From positions 1,972,001 to 2,036,000 of the forward strand of contig NZ_AP022842.1 in assembly GCF_011398925.1 (NCBI RefSeq): a DNA stretch of 64,000 nucleotides. The letters run 5' to 3'. This DNA comes from Bacillus sp. KH172YL63. Its GTDB lineage: Bacteria > Bacillota > Bacilli > Bacillales > Bacillaceae_B. Below the pieces are notes generated by a model. That model was not told the origin of the DNA, made no database searches, and saw nothing but the letters and a program-made list of their open reading frames with translations. Positions 53,358 to 61,453 of this stretch are shown here, piece by piece. Positions within the stretch are counted from its first letter, which is position 1. Every line of letters begins with the position of its first letter. A program made the position numbers and the translations under genes.

Positions 53358-53456
53358 CTTCATCCCCCCATTATCGTTATGTCAGTGAATACTATGTCGA
53401 TTTGACATTAAATATGAAGAGAAAATAAAGGAGCTCCGGATGGAAGCCCCTTTCAT

Positions 53457-54248
53457 TCATGCATTGATCTGTTTGATGATATCGATGATGTCATGCAGGT
53501 TTTTCACTTCATGATCAGGTTTGACATCTTGGGGGCGCTGTTGCCTGCGGTTGATCCATATGGTTCTGATGCCCATCCTGGATGCGCCAAGAATATCGGT
53601 GAGCAGATTATCCCCCACCATGATCACTTCATCGCTTGTAAGCTGGAGTCTTTCCAGTGCATGCTCAAACATGGCGGTATCAGGTTTCCCTTTGCCGATG
53701 TCCCCTGAAATGATGATTTCTTTAAAATAAGGTGTGAGCTCTGGCGTCTTTGAAAGTTTTGTATGCTGTAAATGAGGGGATCCATTCGTCAATAACAATA
53801 ATTCATAATCCCCTTTTACCTCATCGAGCACATGGAATGTATCTTCATATACGTAAGGGCGCTGTTTCCTTTCTGTGCGAAACACTTCAGAAAGTTCAAC
53901 AGCAAGATCTTCATCGGATATCCCTTGCGCTATTAAGCCTCTGGTCCACGCATCCTTCCTGTATGAAGGCACGATGTCTTTCATTTGATGAAACCGTTCA
54001 TCATGCTCATCCAGGAATTCACCCCATAGTCCTTCAAAGGGATTGATCCCGATATTTTGTGTGAATTCATATGTATCATACGTTGCGTAGAGCTCCCTGG
54101 CAGCATCACGCACACTCTTCTCCAATTCAAGTGGATCGACTCCCACTTTAGATTGGGCGTATTGGCAGGTCGCTTGAAATGCTTCTTCAATACTTCTTGA
54201 ATCCCATAACAACGTATCATCCAAATCGAACAGTATCGCTTTTATCAT
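53457..54248 (-). CDS. HAD-family hydrolase, YsaA-like
   Basis: A 263-residue haloacid-dehalogenase phosphatase. Motif I is FDLDDTLLW (Asp8, Asp10), motif II LLLTNGS, motif III the lysine in GKGKPDTAMFEHAL and motif IV MVGDNLLTDILGASRMG. A helical cap lies between motifs I and II. Layout resembles B. subtilis YsaA and its relatives. ATG at 54248 has GGAGGGATAG upstream; the reading frame continues upstream through non-coding DNA. The substrate is unknown. Confidence 0.85.
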   Translation of the reverse strand: MIKAILFDLDDTLLWDSRSIEEAFQATCQYAQSKVGVDPLELEKSVRDAARELYATYDTYEFTQNIGINPFEGLWGEFLDEHDERFHQMKDIVPSYRKDAWTRGLIAQGISDEDLAVELSEVFRTERKQRPYVYEDTFHVLDEVKGDYELLLLTNGSPHLQHTKLSKTPELTPYFKEIIISGDIGKGKPDTAMFEHALERLQLTSDEVIMVGDNLLTDILGASRMGIRTIWINRRQQRPQDVKPDHEVKNLHDIIDIIKQINA

Positions 54249-54341
54249 GACTATCCCTCCAGTGCCATTCATACATGACCTTTCATTTAGCTTACAGGGA
54301 ATGCTTCTATTAGTAAACGGGAAATGATGAATAAAATTTAC

Positions 54342-54366
54342 GTTATATTTAAGAAATTTAGGGAAT
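54342..54366 (+). promoter_or_regulatory. Candidate sigma-B promoter of the DUF948 gene
   Basis: GTTATA (54342-54347), 13 nt, then GGGAAT (54361-54366); the general-stress sigma-B pattern is GTTTAA and GGGWAW with a 12-15 nt gap. The -10 fits well, the -35 less so. The gene's family (YtxG-like) is stress-induced in B. subtilis. Confidence 0.35.
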
Positions 54367-54402
54367 ATAAGAATAGACAATATTGAATGAGGTGAAATAA
54401 AG

Positions 54403-54699
54403 ATGTGGATCGTGTACGTGAGTATTGCAGTCTTTGTGACTGCCCTGGTGATGCTTGGCATCTCTTTAGTAAAAACGATGAAGGAAACAAAGCCTGTCAT
54501 CAATGAAATGAATCATACCGTCGCAAGCATCCAGTCCAGGATGGACAAACTTTCAATGGAAGCGAATCTGCTCCAGGAAACACAGGGAGAAATTCAGGAT
54601 GATATCGAGTTCAAGAAAACGGCAATCAATGAAACCGTGAATGAAGTGAAAAAAACGCCAAAGGTTATGATGGGGTTCTTGAGGAGTATGAAAAAATAG
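54403..54699 (+). CDS. DUF948 membrane protein (YtxG-like)
   Basis: A 98-residue protein with one N-terminal transmembrane helix (YVSIAVFVTALVMLGISLV) and a coiled-coil tail rich in Glu, Gln and Lys, the DUF948 layout seen in the stress protein YtxG of B. subtilis. GAGGTG stands ahead of the ATG. Function unknown, probably a membrane-linked stress protein. Confidence 0.78.
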   Translation: MWIVYVSIAVFVTALVMLGISLVKTMKETKPVINEMNHTVASIQSRMDKLSMEANLLQETQGEIQDDIEFKKTAINETVNEVKKTPKVMMGFLRSMKK

Positions 54700-54737
54700 T
54701 GAAAAGGGGTTGGGACAAAAGGGTGCTCGCCAGTAGA

Positions 54738-54780
54738 AATCCGAACGAATGATTTTTGGACATCTTCGTTCGGATTTTTT
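54738..54780 (+). terminator. Terminator after the DUF948 gene
   Basis: AATCCGAACGA (54738-54748) pairs with TCGTTCGGATT (54766-54776) and is followed by T residues. A very similar hairpin ends the DJ-1 gene region at 59125-59184. Confidence 0.85.
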
Positions 54781-54815
54781 GTGGCATCCCTTCAATATAT
54801 TTTTAGCAGCTTCCA

Positions 54816-54942
54816 GCTGTTGATTGGGATGCAAGGCGAAGATTCCTTCGGTAAAAGCGGGGTTGGTGTGACTCCGTTGCAGATAGCGACGAACACGCAC
54901 CACCTACCGGGGAAAGAGAAGCCTTGCACGGAAATCAACAGC
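54816..54942. repeat. Copy 1 of a palindromic Bacillaceae repeat
   Basis: Two arms of 22 nt (54816-54837 and 54921-54942) are inverted copies with 18 of 22 positions matching: GCTGTTGATT and GCAAGGC are shared. The interior, read on the minus strand, aligns with copy 2 at 57270-58925 (GTTGATTTCCG, CTTTCC, GGTGG, CACC, CCGAAGGA, AATCAAC). It behaves as a MITE-like or REP-like element. No gene lies in 54781-55114 apart from the following start region. Confidence 0.65.
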
Positions 54943-55114
54943 GATTTACCAAAATGAATCATTTAATAAATTTCGTGTTTTAAGTAGGAGGGCATCTTTT
55001 TGTGCCGAACCCCATTCTCAAATATAAGTTTACATAACAAAATTATTGTAACCACACTTCCCTCCCCCGTTTTGTCATATAAAAATGGTTTTAAAGAAGC
55101 AAGGAGTGTTGAAA

Positions 55115-55765
55115 ATGAAAAAATGGGCATTTGTTTCGGATTTTGATGGTACGATCTCCAAAAAGGATTTCTATCAGCTCGTATTGGATAAATATTTTCA
55201 AGAAGGTAAGAAGTTGTATCAACAATGGAAAGCCGGCAGTTTGAAGGACATTGATTTCCTTACCAGGGTGTTCTCCTCCATCGACCAGAATGAAGAACAG
55301 ATCATTCAAGACATCCGGTCGATTGAGATTGATGAGCATGTTCCGGCATTCATCCGCAAAGTACAGGAAAATGGTGCAGATTTCTATATCCTCAGTGCCG
55401 GGACCACGTACTACATTCATCACCTTCTGGCCCATCACGGGATACACGATGTCAAAGTTTTTTCCAATGAAGGTTACTATAAAGATCAAAATGTATATAT
55501 GAACATTGATCCCCGGCATCCCCACTTTTCAGAGAGGTATGGGATTGATAAATCTAAGGTGCTGAGGGAATTACAGGAAGAATATGAAATGATCTTTTTC
55601 GCCGGAGACAGTGAGCCGGACAGTCACCCGGCAAAAGTAGCCGACATCACCTTCGCCATGAAGTCACTGCCTTCCATCCTTCGTGAAAGTCAGACGCCCT
55701 TTATCAAGGTGGATGATTTTCATGATATCGACCGGTATTTAACCGAGAAAGGATTTTTGAACTGA
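55115..55765 (+). CDS. MtnX-like HAD phosphatase
   Basis: A 216-residue HAD-IB phosphatase with motif I VSDFDGTIS (Asp9, Asp11), motif II YILSAGTTYYI and motif IV FAGDSEPD. It resembles MtnX (2-hydroxy-3-keto-5-methylthiopentenyl-1-phosphate phosphatase) of the methionine salvage pathway. No other mtn gene is here, so the call rests on sequence only. ATG at 55115 has AAGGAG 8 nt upstream. Confidence 0.75.
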   Translation: MKKWAFVSDFDGTISKKDFYQLVLDKYFQEGKKLYQQWKAGSLKDIDFLTRVFSSIDQNEEQIIQDIRSIEIDEHVPAFIRKVQENGADFYILSAGTTYYIHHLLAHHGIHDVKVFSNEGYYKDQNVYMNIDPRHPHFSERYGIDKSKVLRELQEEYEMIFFAGDSEPDSHPAKVADITFAMKSLPSILRESQTPFIKVDDFHDIDRYLTEKGFLN

Positions 55766-55771
55766 CCGGCT

Positions 55772-55914
55772 TTGCATCATGCACCCATTCGTGGTAAAGT
55801 AAATATGCCCCTCCCGAACATTCGCTTGTTGCGGGACACTTAACCATGTACGGACGGGAGGGGCCTCGATACATAAGCGTAAGGCTGGATGACAATATTC
55901 ATCGAGCCTTTTTT
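55772..55914 (+). ncRNA. Candidate small RNA (about 108 nt)
   Basis: TTGCAT (55772-55777), a 17-nt spacer and TAAAGT (55795-55800) put a start near 55807, exactly at a perfect 10-bp stem GCCCCTCCCG/CGGGAGGGGC (55807-55816 with 55855-55864). A terminator follows: AAGGCT/AGCCTT (55881-55886 with 55905-55910), inner ATGA/TCAT and a T-run. The terminator also serves the gene before it. The promoter is only fair, so independent transcription is inferred. Confidence 0.45.
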
Positions 55915-55948
55915 GTATGCGTCTGATTTTCCTCACATCCCCAAAATG

Positions 55949-56187
55949 AAAAAGCCAGCCCCCGATTGGGAACTGACTTGAGATACTCATTATAAGGAGC
56001 CACATTTGCCGTAATTTTGGTATAAGAAAGTTTTAAACCACCACTCCTCAAAGTGGGTGTTTGCAGAAGGTTTCCTGTCGTCCTCAAATCGTGGAGGCTT
56101 GACATTCCGACTTCGATGTAAAACTCCCTGTTACAGTTTAAAGGTTAAAACTTTGTTATGATTACGTACAACGCAGCCTGTATGAGT
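55949..56187 (-). ncRNA. ssrS: 6S RNA
   Basis: Transcribed leftward from a strong promoter to a terminator (AGTCAG..CCC/GGG..CTGGCT then T-run, 55978-55949). There is no open frame. The template strand near the 5' end contains the complement of AAAGGTTAAAACTT (plus strand 56140-56153), the product-RNA start that I remember for B. subtilis 6S-2 RNA, about 42 nt from the 5' end, where 6S RNAs start pRNA synthesis. The two ends pair as a long interrupted closing stem (CGTAAT with ATTACG, CAT..AGG with CCT..ATG, GATACTCAT with ATGAGTATC), around a central bubble. 6S RNA binds sigma-A RNA polymerase and represses transcription. Length about 200 nt fits. Confidence 0.7.
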
Positions 56188-56216
56188 ATCATACACCATC
56201 ACTGAAATGATTTCAA
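56188..56216 (-). promoter_or_regulatory. Promoter of the 6S RNA
   Basis: On the minus strand TTGAAA (56216-56211), a 17-nt spacer and TATGAT (56193-56188). This is a strong sigma-A promoter; the closing stem of the RNA runs into the -10, so the exact 5' end is uncertain. Confidence 0.75.
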
Positions 56217-56282
56217 CCATTGTTTATCAGGAAATCATTCAGCAGGAAAATGTGAACGGAGCAAGGTCCGTCCCTCCATTCA

Positions 56283-56720
56283 TTATGCGTCGAATACAAC
56301 CATCTTTTCCATAACGTCGCCGTTTTTCATTGATTTGGCAATGTCGATGCCTGATGTCACTTTACCGAAAACAGTGTGTACACCGTTTAAGTGTGGCTGT
56401 GGCTCGTGGACGATGAAGAACTGACTTCCGCCTGTATCTTTTCCTGCATGTGCCATTGATAGGGAACCTTCTTCATGCTTATGAGGGTTTCCTTCTGTTT
56501 CACATTTGATTGTGTAACCAGGACCTCCCATTCCATTTCCGTTAGGGCATCCGCCTTGGCTCACGAAACCAGGGATGACTCGGTGGAAGCTTAAACCATC
56601 GTAAAATCCTTCGTTTGCCAGTTTTTCAAAGTTTGCTACTGTTCCAGGTGCTTCGTTTGGAAATAAATCAAATTCGATTTTTTCACCTGTTTGAAATTGT
56701 ATGTATCCTTTTTTTGCCAT
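56283..56720 (-). CDS. ppiB: Peptidyl-prolyl cis-trans isomerase (cyclophilin)
   Basis: A 145-residue cyclophilin that speeds proline isomerisation in protein folding. It has the family core: [27 protein letters not shown] with catalytic Arg, GTGGPGY-type loop ([11 protein letters not shown]), [16 protein letters not shown] and VHTVFGKV. The ATG has AAAAGGAG upstream. No signal peptide, so it is cytoplasmic. Confidence 0.96.
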   Translation of the reverse strand: MAKKGYIQFQTGEKIEFDLFPNEAPGTVANFEKLANEGFYDGLSFHRVIPGFVSQGGCPNGNGMGGPGYTIKCETEGNPHKHEEGSLSMAHAGKDTGGSQFFIVHEPQPHLNGVHTVFGKVTSGIDIAKSMKNGDVMEKMVVFDA

Positions 56721-56895
56721 TTAAAACAGCTCCTTTTCATTATAGGTCAATCAATATAATATCACTGAACAATGGGCATGTCACTTTAAAGGTCATATTT
56801 ATCCATCGCTTCTTTCAATATAGGTTGTCATGAATTGTCCGATTGCCCAATAAACTGATAGTAGAAGTCAAGAATCATAATAGGGAGTGAATTGG

Positions 56896-57192
56896 ATGAT
56901 TGAAAATCTGTTGAACGGGATTTCCATCGACCCTCAAGTCACCGTGCTTGTTCCGATATTGTGGGTATTGGGGTATGCATTCAAACGCACGCCTCATGTG
57001 CCTGACTGGCTCATCATCTGGGTACTGCTGGGTGTTTCAGTTGTTGTCAGCGGCTGGACATTAGGGTTTGATTTAAACGGGATTTCCAATGGCTTTATTG
57101 CTACAGGAATAGCGATCACGACCCATCAGTCAGTCAAACAGACTTTCTTCAATAGAGTCAGTGACCGGAATAAACGGGATAGGAAGATTTAG
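56896..57192 (+). CDS. Holin-like small membrane protein
   Basis: A 98-residue protein with three hydrophobic segments (VLVPILWVLGYAF, WLIIWVLLGVSVVVSGW, GISNGFIATGIAI) and a basic tail, matching the Hol44-type phage holin family. Such proteins occur in Bacillus chromosomes outside prophages. ATG at 56896 has GGGAG 8 nt upstream; a GTG 9 nt earlier overlaps the site. No endolysin gene is next to it. Confidence 0.7.
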   Translation: MIENLLNGISIDPQVTVLVPILWVLGYAFKRTPHVPDWLIIWVLLGVSVVVSGWTLGFDLNGISNGFIATGIAITTHQSVKQTFFNRVSDRNKRDRKI

Positions 57193-57269
57193 AGGAAGGT
57201 GTGATTCAAATCTAAGGCATTGTTTCGTGAACATTGTGGCTTAAGAACATTTTAATTAAGCGAGATGCG

Positions 57270-57346
57270 GTTGATTTCCGCTACAGATGCTCGCTTTCCG
57301 CGGGGCTGTTGGTGAGCCTCCTCGGCTGCGCCTGCGGGGTCTCACC
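57270..57346. repeat. Left half of palindromic repeat copy 2 (split by the IS)
   Basis: The repeat that begins GTTGATTTCCGC and continues CTCGCTTTCCGCGGGG, TGAGCCTCCTCGG is interrupted after GGTCTCACC (57338-57346), which is the target-site duplication of the IS. It is in inverted orientation to the copy at 54816-54942. 57193-57269 shows nothing else. Confidence 0.75.
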
Positions 57347-58868
57347 CACTGGCTTTGCATAAATTCCAAAAAAAGTAATTCTCTGTTTCTATACTCTGTA
57401 GTTCATTATTCTTTTGGTACGTTGATAGATAGACAAACACAAAAAAAGCTCCTATTGTAGATATGTTGAGCGTTTGTTCCCAAAACAAACTATCTACAAA
57501 GGAGCACCAAATTAACCTCATTATGATAACTCAAAATCAGTCATTAGTCAATGTTTATCGTTATTACCTACCGAGGGTTTGGCTTGTCCACTTTTAAATT
57601 ACAATAATAAAAAGCTTTCGATTGAACAGTTAGTCAAAATTTTTGTTACGGCTCAATTGGATAAATGGGGATCGTATCCTGAATTTGACACCCAAATGCA
57701 AGCGAACCAGGACTTTATGAATGACATTGGAATCGAGAGTATAAGTAGTTCTCAACTAAGTAGAAGGATAAACGAATTAGATACCACTATTCTACAAACT
57801 CTTTTTTCAAAGTTCTCAATAACCTAAAGCCCTATATGCACTCATTTTCAGGCCTTCCGAATATCGGAAAACTTCATATTGTTGATGCGACCCATATTAA
57901 GCTACCGCCTGTATTGTCTGAATGGGCCTATGTCACCAAAGGGTGGAACGTTGTCAAAATGCACACCCGTTTGGTGGTGGCCTCACCGGATGTATATTAT
58001 CCCGATAAAATTGTCCCTTCAAACGGGAAAGCTTCAGATCATGAAGGGGGAGAATTCTTAATCGAATCAAGCGATGCCACCTATGTGATGGATCGTGGAT
58101 ACATGGATAAAATCAGGATGAATCAATGGATCAAAAACAACATTAAATTCGTGATTCGATTAAAGAATGATATCCGCATACAAGTCGAGGAAGAGCGTGA
58201 AATCCCTGAAGGGGAGTCGGGATCAAATCTTAAGAGATGCCAAAGTAATATTAGGTGTAGAAAAGAAAATGGAGCCGGTACGATTAGTGGAATATCAGGA
58301 TGAGAATGGAAAGTTGTATAAAGTAGCTACGACAAGATGGGACTTAACGCCAAGTGAAATCGCAGACATCTATAAAAACCGTTGGATCATTGAAATATTT
58401 TTTAAGTGGATCAAACAATCTCTTCGATTTGTGAATGTTTGGAGTACCAAACCGAAAGGCATATGGAACCAAATGTTTATCGCAATGATTACCTATATTC
58501 TTACTTTGATGGTGAAGTTGAAGACGAAATCTCAAAAAAGTATGTTGTCTATTCTTAGACATATTCAGATTTACCTCCATCGGACATGGGGGGACTTACA
58601 AGCTGCCTTGGACTACACTCCAAAAAGGACTTCGAGAGGCAGGCAGAAGATCCCCGACAAACCTCCAAAAGAAGTAGATTTCGGATCCGTCGCTCTCATC
58701 GTCAAACAAAGAAAGAAACAGGTTAAAAGGATGATAAAATAATATTACAAAAAAATGGGAACAAACAATAATCTTTTATAGAGTTTCTCTTTTTTGTTCC
58801 CACAGGTAAATCCAACTGTAATATTTTTACTTAAATTGAAATTGATTTACACTTATGCAAAGCCAGTG
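57347..58868. mobile_element. IS4-family insertion sequence, 1522 bp
   Basis: Terminal inverted repeats of 16 bp (CACTGGCTTTGCATAA, 57347-57362, and its exact complement, 58853-58868) are flanked by a perfect 9-bp target duplication GGTCTCACC (57338-57346 and 58869-58877). Internal hairpins near each end (57448-57505 and 58756-58802) probably block transcripts entering from outside. The transposase has the Y-(2)-R-(3)-E-(6)-K signature of the IS4 family. Intact ends and duplication point to a recent insertion. Confidence 0.92.
57523..58742 (+). pseudogene. Transposase of the IS4 family, broken by frameshifts
   Basis: The DDE motifs are all present but in three frames: first Asp in LHIVDATHIKLPP, second Asp in ATYVMDRGYMDK, and YKNRWIIEIFFKWIK with the Y-(2)-R-(3)-E-(6)-K pattern. 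The frame changes near 57575 (a missing base in the PRGL/EGLACPL region), at a run of T residues near 57803 (CTTTTTTCAAAG), and near 58211 (an extra G in a G run). Each shift restores an obvious continuation. Three shifts make it unlikely to be a functional programmed-frameshift gene, unless the sequence itself is wrong. Confidence 0.88.
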
Positions 58869-58925
58869 GGTCTCACCTTTCCAGCGTTTCCCGAAGGAGT
58901 CGAGCATCTTCCGCTCCAATCAACT
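58869..58925. repeat. Right half of palindromic repeat copy 2
   Basis: After the second GGTCTCACC the repeat resumes (TTTCCAGCG, CCGAAGGAGTCGAGCAT, CCAATCAAC), complementary to the left half. 58926-59124 that follows holds no gene or clear signal. Confidence 0.75.
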
Positions 58926-59124
58926 GGCAAAGATAGATTTTAAAAATCACTGAACTACCTACCATTTCTTTTTTTTTGAGAAGCAGTGACCAATGGAATA
59001 TCAGGACCTTTTCGAATTGCAGAAGATAGTCACACCTCAGGCATCTCACTTATTCAGCTTTTCCCGTCGGAGTATTCGACCTGATTCCTGTTACGAGCCG
59101 GCATGTGCTCAACCTGTCAATAAC

Positions 59125-59184
59125 AAAAAAATCCGAACCCATACGATTTTCGTAAAGAATTTCGTATGATTGTTCGGATTTTTT
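59125..59184 (-). terminator. Terminator after the DJ-1-family gene
   Basis: AAAAAAATCCGAAC (59125-59138) pairs with GTTCGGATTTTTT, with an inner ATACGA/TTCGTAT stem, giving T-runs on both strands. Confidence 0.85.
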
Positions 59185-59217
59185 ATGTTTCTAACGCCCG
59201 GTCCCTGGGTTTTCAAC

Positions 59218-59739
59218 CTATTTTTCCAGGGCTACAATAAACTCTCTCATGTAATCAGGCAGATCAGGCGGCCGTCTGCTGGAAACGATATGTCCATCGG
59301 TTACGACAGGCTCATTTACCCACGTTGCACCGGCATTTTCCATATCATCCTTGATCCCGGGTGTACTTGTAACGGTCACGCCCTGGAGGATTTTGGCGGA
59401 TATTAATACCCATCCTGCATGGCAAATCTGGCCGATCGGTTTCTTCTCCTTGTCCATCTGCTGAACCATGGAAATGACTTCTTCATATCGGCGAAGTTTA
59501 TCAGGTGACCACCCTCCAGGTACGAGGATGGCATCGTATTCATCCGGGTTGATATCGCCGAAGGCAAACTCAGATTGAATAGGGACGCCATATTTTCCGA
59601 TGTATTGCTGATTTGCTTCTTCCCCTACAATATGTACTGTAGCCCCTTCTTCCCTCAAGCGCAGCACTGGATACCACAGCTCAAGGTCTTCGAAATCGGC
59701 GCTTACTAATTGAATGACTTTCTTTCCTGCTAATTTCAA
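59218..59739 (-). CDS. DJ-1/PfpI family protein
   Basis: A 173-residue class I amidotransferase-like protein of the PfpI/YfkM type. The nucleophile is Cys106 in IGQICHAGWVL and the partner glutamate Glu20 in ADFEDLELWYP; AILVPGGWSPDKLR is conserved. Related proteins are described as proteases, deglycases or stress proteins. The TTG at 59739 has GGAGGTAGG 3-4 nt upstream; the frame opens a further 20 codons without a site. Confidence 0.85.
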   Translation of the reverse strand: MKLAGKKVIQLVSADFEDLELWYPVLRLREEGATVHIVGEEANQQYIGKYGVPIQSEFAFGDINPDEYDAILVPGGWSPDKLRRYEEVISMVQQMDKEKKPIGQICHAGWVLISAKILQGVTVTSTPGIKDDMENAGATWVNEPVVTDGHIVSSRRPPDLPDYMREFIVALEK

Positions 59740-59807
59740 TGTTCCTACCTCCAATCGTATTCTCCCATCCATTGTCCAAGTTATCATGGAATATTGCAAA
59801 TGATAAC

Positions 59808-60023
59808 CTAATGATAGGGACTGTATTTTTTTATCGCCTTGATGATCGATTTTGTCTGGAAATATGATACTAAGAATGCGACTGCGGTCATGATCGTACC
59901 ATACGTATATATGACTCTGGATAATCGTTTAAATGAGTTTTTTCTCAACCCGCTCACCTGTCTTTCACATATTTTAGTCTGCATCTTATTATTTCCAGTT
60001 TTATCAAGAGTATGTTCATTCAC
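59808..60023 (-). CDS. Small single-pass membrane protein
   Basis: Up to 71 residues with a C-terminal transmembrane helix (TYGTIMTAVAFLVSYF) and a basic tail. No good ribosome site stands before the ATG at 60023; an internal TTG behind AGGTGAGCGGG would give a 46-residue form. No family recognised, so it may not be a gene. Confidence 0.4.
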   Translation of the reverse strand: MNEHTLDKTGNNKMQTKICERQVSGLRKNSFKRLSRVIYTYGTIMTAVAFLVSYFQTKSIIKAIKKYSPYH

Positions 60024-60043
60024 GAAAATTCACTGAATCGAGC

Positions 60044-60937
60044 TCAACAATCAAGCGATCCGTCCAATAATTGAATCAACGCTTGCGTTCCCTTGTCTTC
60101 TTGACCTTTAGAAGCCAATTCCTCATAAAGTGAAAGGGCGAGTTCCAGGCCCGGTGTCCTGATTTCCATGTCTCTTGCTGAATCAAGGGCGATTTTCAGG
60201 TCCTTGATGAAGTGCTTTATAAAAAAACCAGGGGCAAAATCCCCTTCAATCATCCTTGGAACGAGGTTGCTCAGTGACCAGCTCCCTGCTGCACCAGATG
60301 TGATGCTTTTCAGTACCTGACGGGGATCAAGGCCTGACTTTCTTGCATACAGAAGTGCTTCACTGATCCCCATCATATTTGATGCAATCGTGATCTGATT
60401 ACACATCTTTGTATGCTGTCCTGCACCCGCTTTTCCTTGATACACCACATTAGTGCCCAAGAGTTGCAATAAAGGTTCTGCGTATGTAAAGCTGCTTTCT
60501 TTTCCCCCTGCCATGATGGATAATCTGGCTTCCTTAGCGCCAATATCTCCCCCAGAAACCGGGGCATCTAACACTGATATTCCTTTCTCGCTCCCTGCCT
60601 GGGCAAGTTTCTCTGCGAGTGCAGGTGAAGAAGTGGTCATATCGATGGCCAGGGCGCCTTGTTTCATATGTTGCAGGATACCTTCACTTCCGAGGTAAAG
60701 TTTCTCAACGTCTGAAGGATAACCGACCATCGTGATGACGACGTCTGAAGCTTGAGCTAATTCCTTCGGTGTTTCGGCCCATTTCGCGCCGTTTTCGATC
60801 AGCGGCGTGGCCTTCTCTTTCGTCCGGTTGTATACAAGAAGTGAGTATCCCGCTTTCTGGATATGAGCAGCCATGCTTTGGCCCATGACACCTGTTCCGA
60901 TAAATCCGATGATGCTTTCTTTAGATAATACTTTCAC
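60044..60937 (-). CDS. Beta-hydroxyacid dehydrogenase (YkwC-like)
   Basis: A 297-residue NAD(P)-dependent dehydrogenase of the 3-hydroxyisobutyrate dehydrogenase family. The Rossmann motif IGFIGTGVMGQSMAAHI is at the N-terminus, the substrate motif ISVLDAPVSGGDIGAKE and the catalytic lysine in AGAGQHTKMCNQ follow. GTG at 60937 has AAAGG upstream; an ATG 9 nt earlier overlaps that site. Several related enzymes (hydroxyisobutyrate, tartronate semialdehyde, glyoxylate reductase) cannot be separated by sequence. Confidence 0.9.
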   Translation of the reverse strand: MKVLSKESIIGFIGTGVMGQSMAAHIQKAGYSLLVYNRTKEKATPLIENGAKWAETPKELAQASDVVITMVGYPSDVEKLYLGSEGILQHMKQGALAIDMTTSSPALAEKLAQAGSEKGISVLDAPVSGGDIGAKEARLSIMAGGKESSFTYAEPLLQLLGTNVVYQGKAGAGQHTKMCNQITIASNMMGISEALLYARKSGLDPRQVLKSITSGAAGSWSLSNLVPRMIEGDFAPGFFIKHFIKDLKIALDSARDMEIRTPGLELALSLYEELASKGQEDKGTQALIQLLDGSLDC

Positions 60938-61100
60938 ACAATTCATCCTTTCAACATTAGACTGTGTATTCATTTTCCACCAGAATGTTGCGGTTGTCCA
61001 CTTTATCACAAGTGTAAACTGAGCCAATGTTTATTTTTATGTGCAGGGGGAAAAGGATGAACATATTAAATCACGATACTATTGAATGGAGGAAAAGGAT

Positions 61101-61361
61101 ATGAAAATGAATAAATCATTACTTGTCGGCGCGACTGTGACAGCAGGGTCTTTAGGTTGGATACTCTCTTCCAAGGAGAAGCGCAATCAGCTTCACAATA
61201 TGAAAGAAGGCTTGATCACAAAAATCAAAAAAAGGACAAAACAAGATCTTCCTGTTGAAAAAGCAGGCAATCCTGATCCGAAAAATATAGAAGATAATTC
61301 GATGGTAAGTGAAGGTGCCATGACATCAGTTCAATATTACAATGAACAAAAGCAGGATTAA
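61101..61361 (+). CDS. Small protein with N-terminal hydrophobic helix (YtxH-like)
   Basis: An 86-residue protein with a short hydrophobic segment (SLLVGATVTAGSLGWIL) and a charged, disordered tail rich in Lys and Glu. The layout resembles YtxH-type stress proteins, but the match is weak. ATG at 61101 has GGAGG 8 nt upstream. Confidence 0.6.
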   Translation: MKMNKSLLVGATVTAGSLGWILSSKEKRNQLHNMKEGLITKIKKRTKQDLPVEKAGNPDPKNIEDNSMVSEGAMTSVQYYNEQKQD

Positions 61362-61394
61362 GTGATGTGAAGAAATAACCATTAATAAAAGAAA

Positions 61395-61444
61395 ATCCGA
61401 CGGTTTCGAAGCCCTTTTTCCGGCACGAAGCTGTCGGTTTTTTT
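61395..61444. terminator. Terminator between converging genes at 61.4 kb
   Basis: CCGACGGTTTCG pairs with CGAAGCTGTCGG around a 15-20 nt loop, with A-rich and T-rich flanks suiting both directions. Confidence 0.8.
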
Positions 61445-61453
61445 ATGTTTCCA

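Noticed and set aside
55949..56187. A riboswitch, T-box or tmRNA at the 6S locus
   Set aside because: No conserved aptamer, T-box AGGGTGG-type or tmRNA tag motif is present; the product-RNA template and pairing ends fit 6S RNA better.
56896..57192. Prophage remnant around the holin-like gene
   Set aside because: No integrase, capsid, tail or lysin genes are nearby, so a lone holin-like gene does not show a prophage.
57523..58742. Programmed frameshifting in the transposase
   Set aside because: Three separate shifts in both directions, one without a slippery run, fit decay or sequencing error better than a programmed event.
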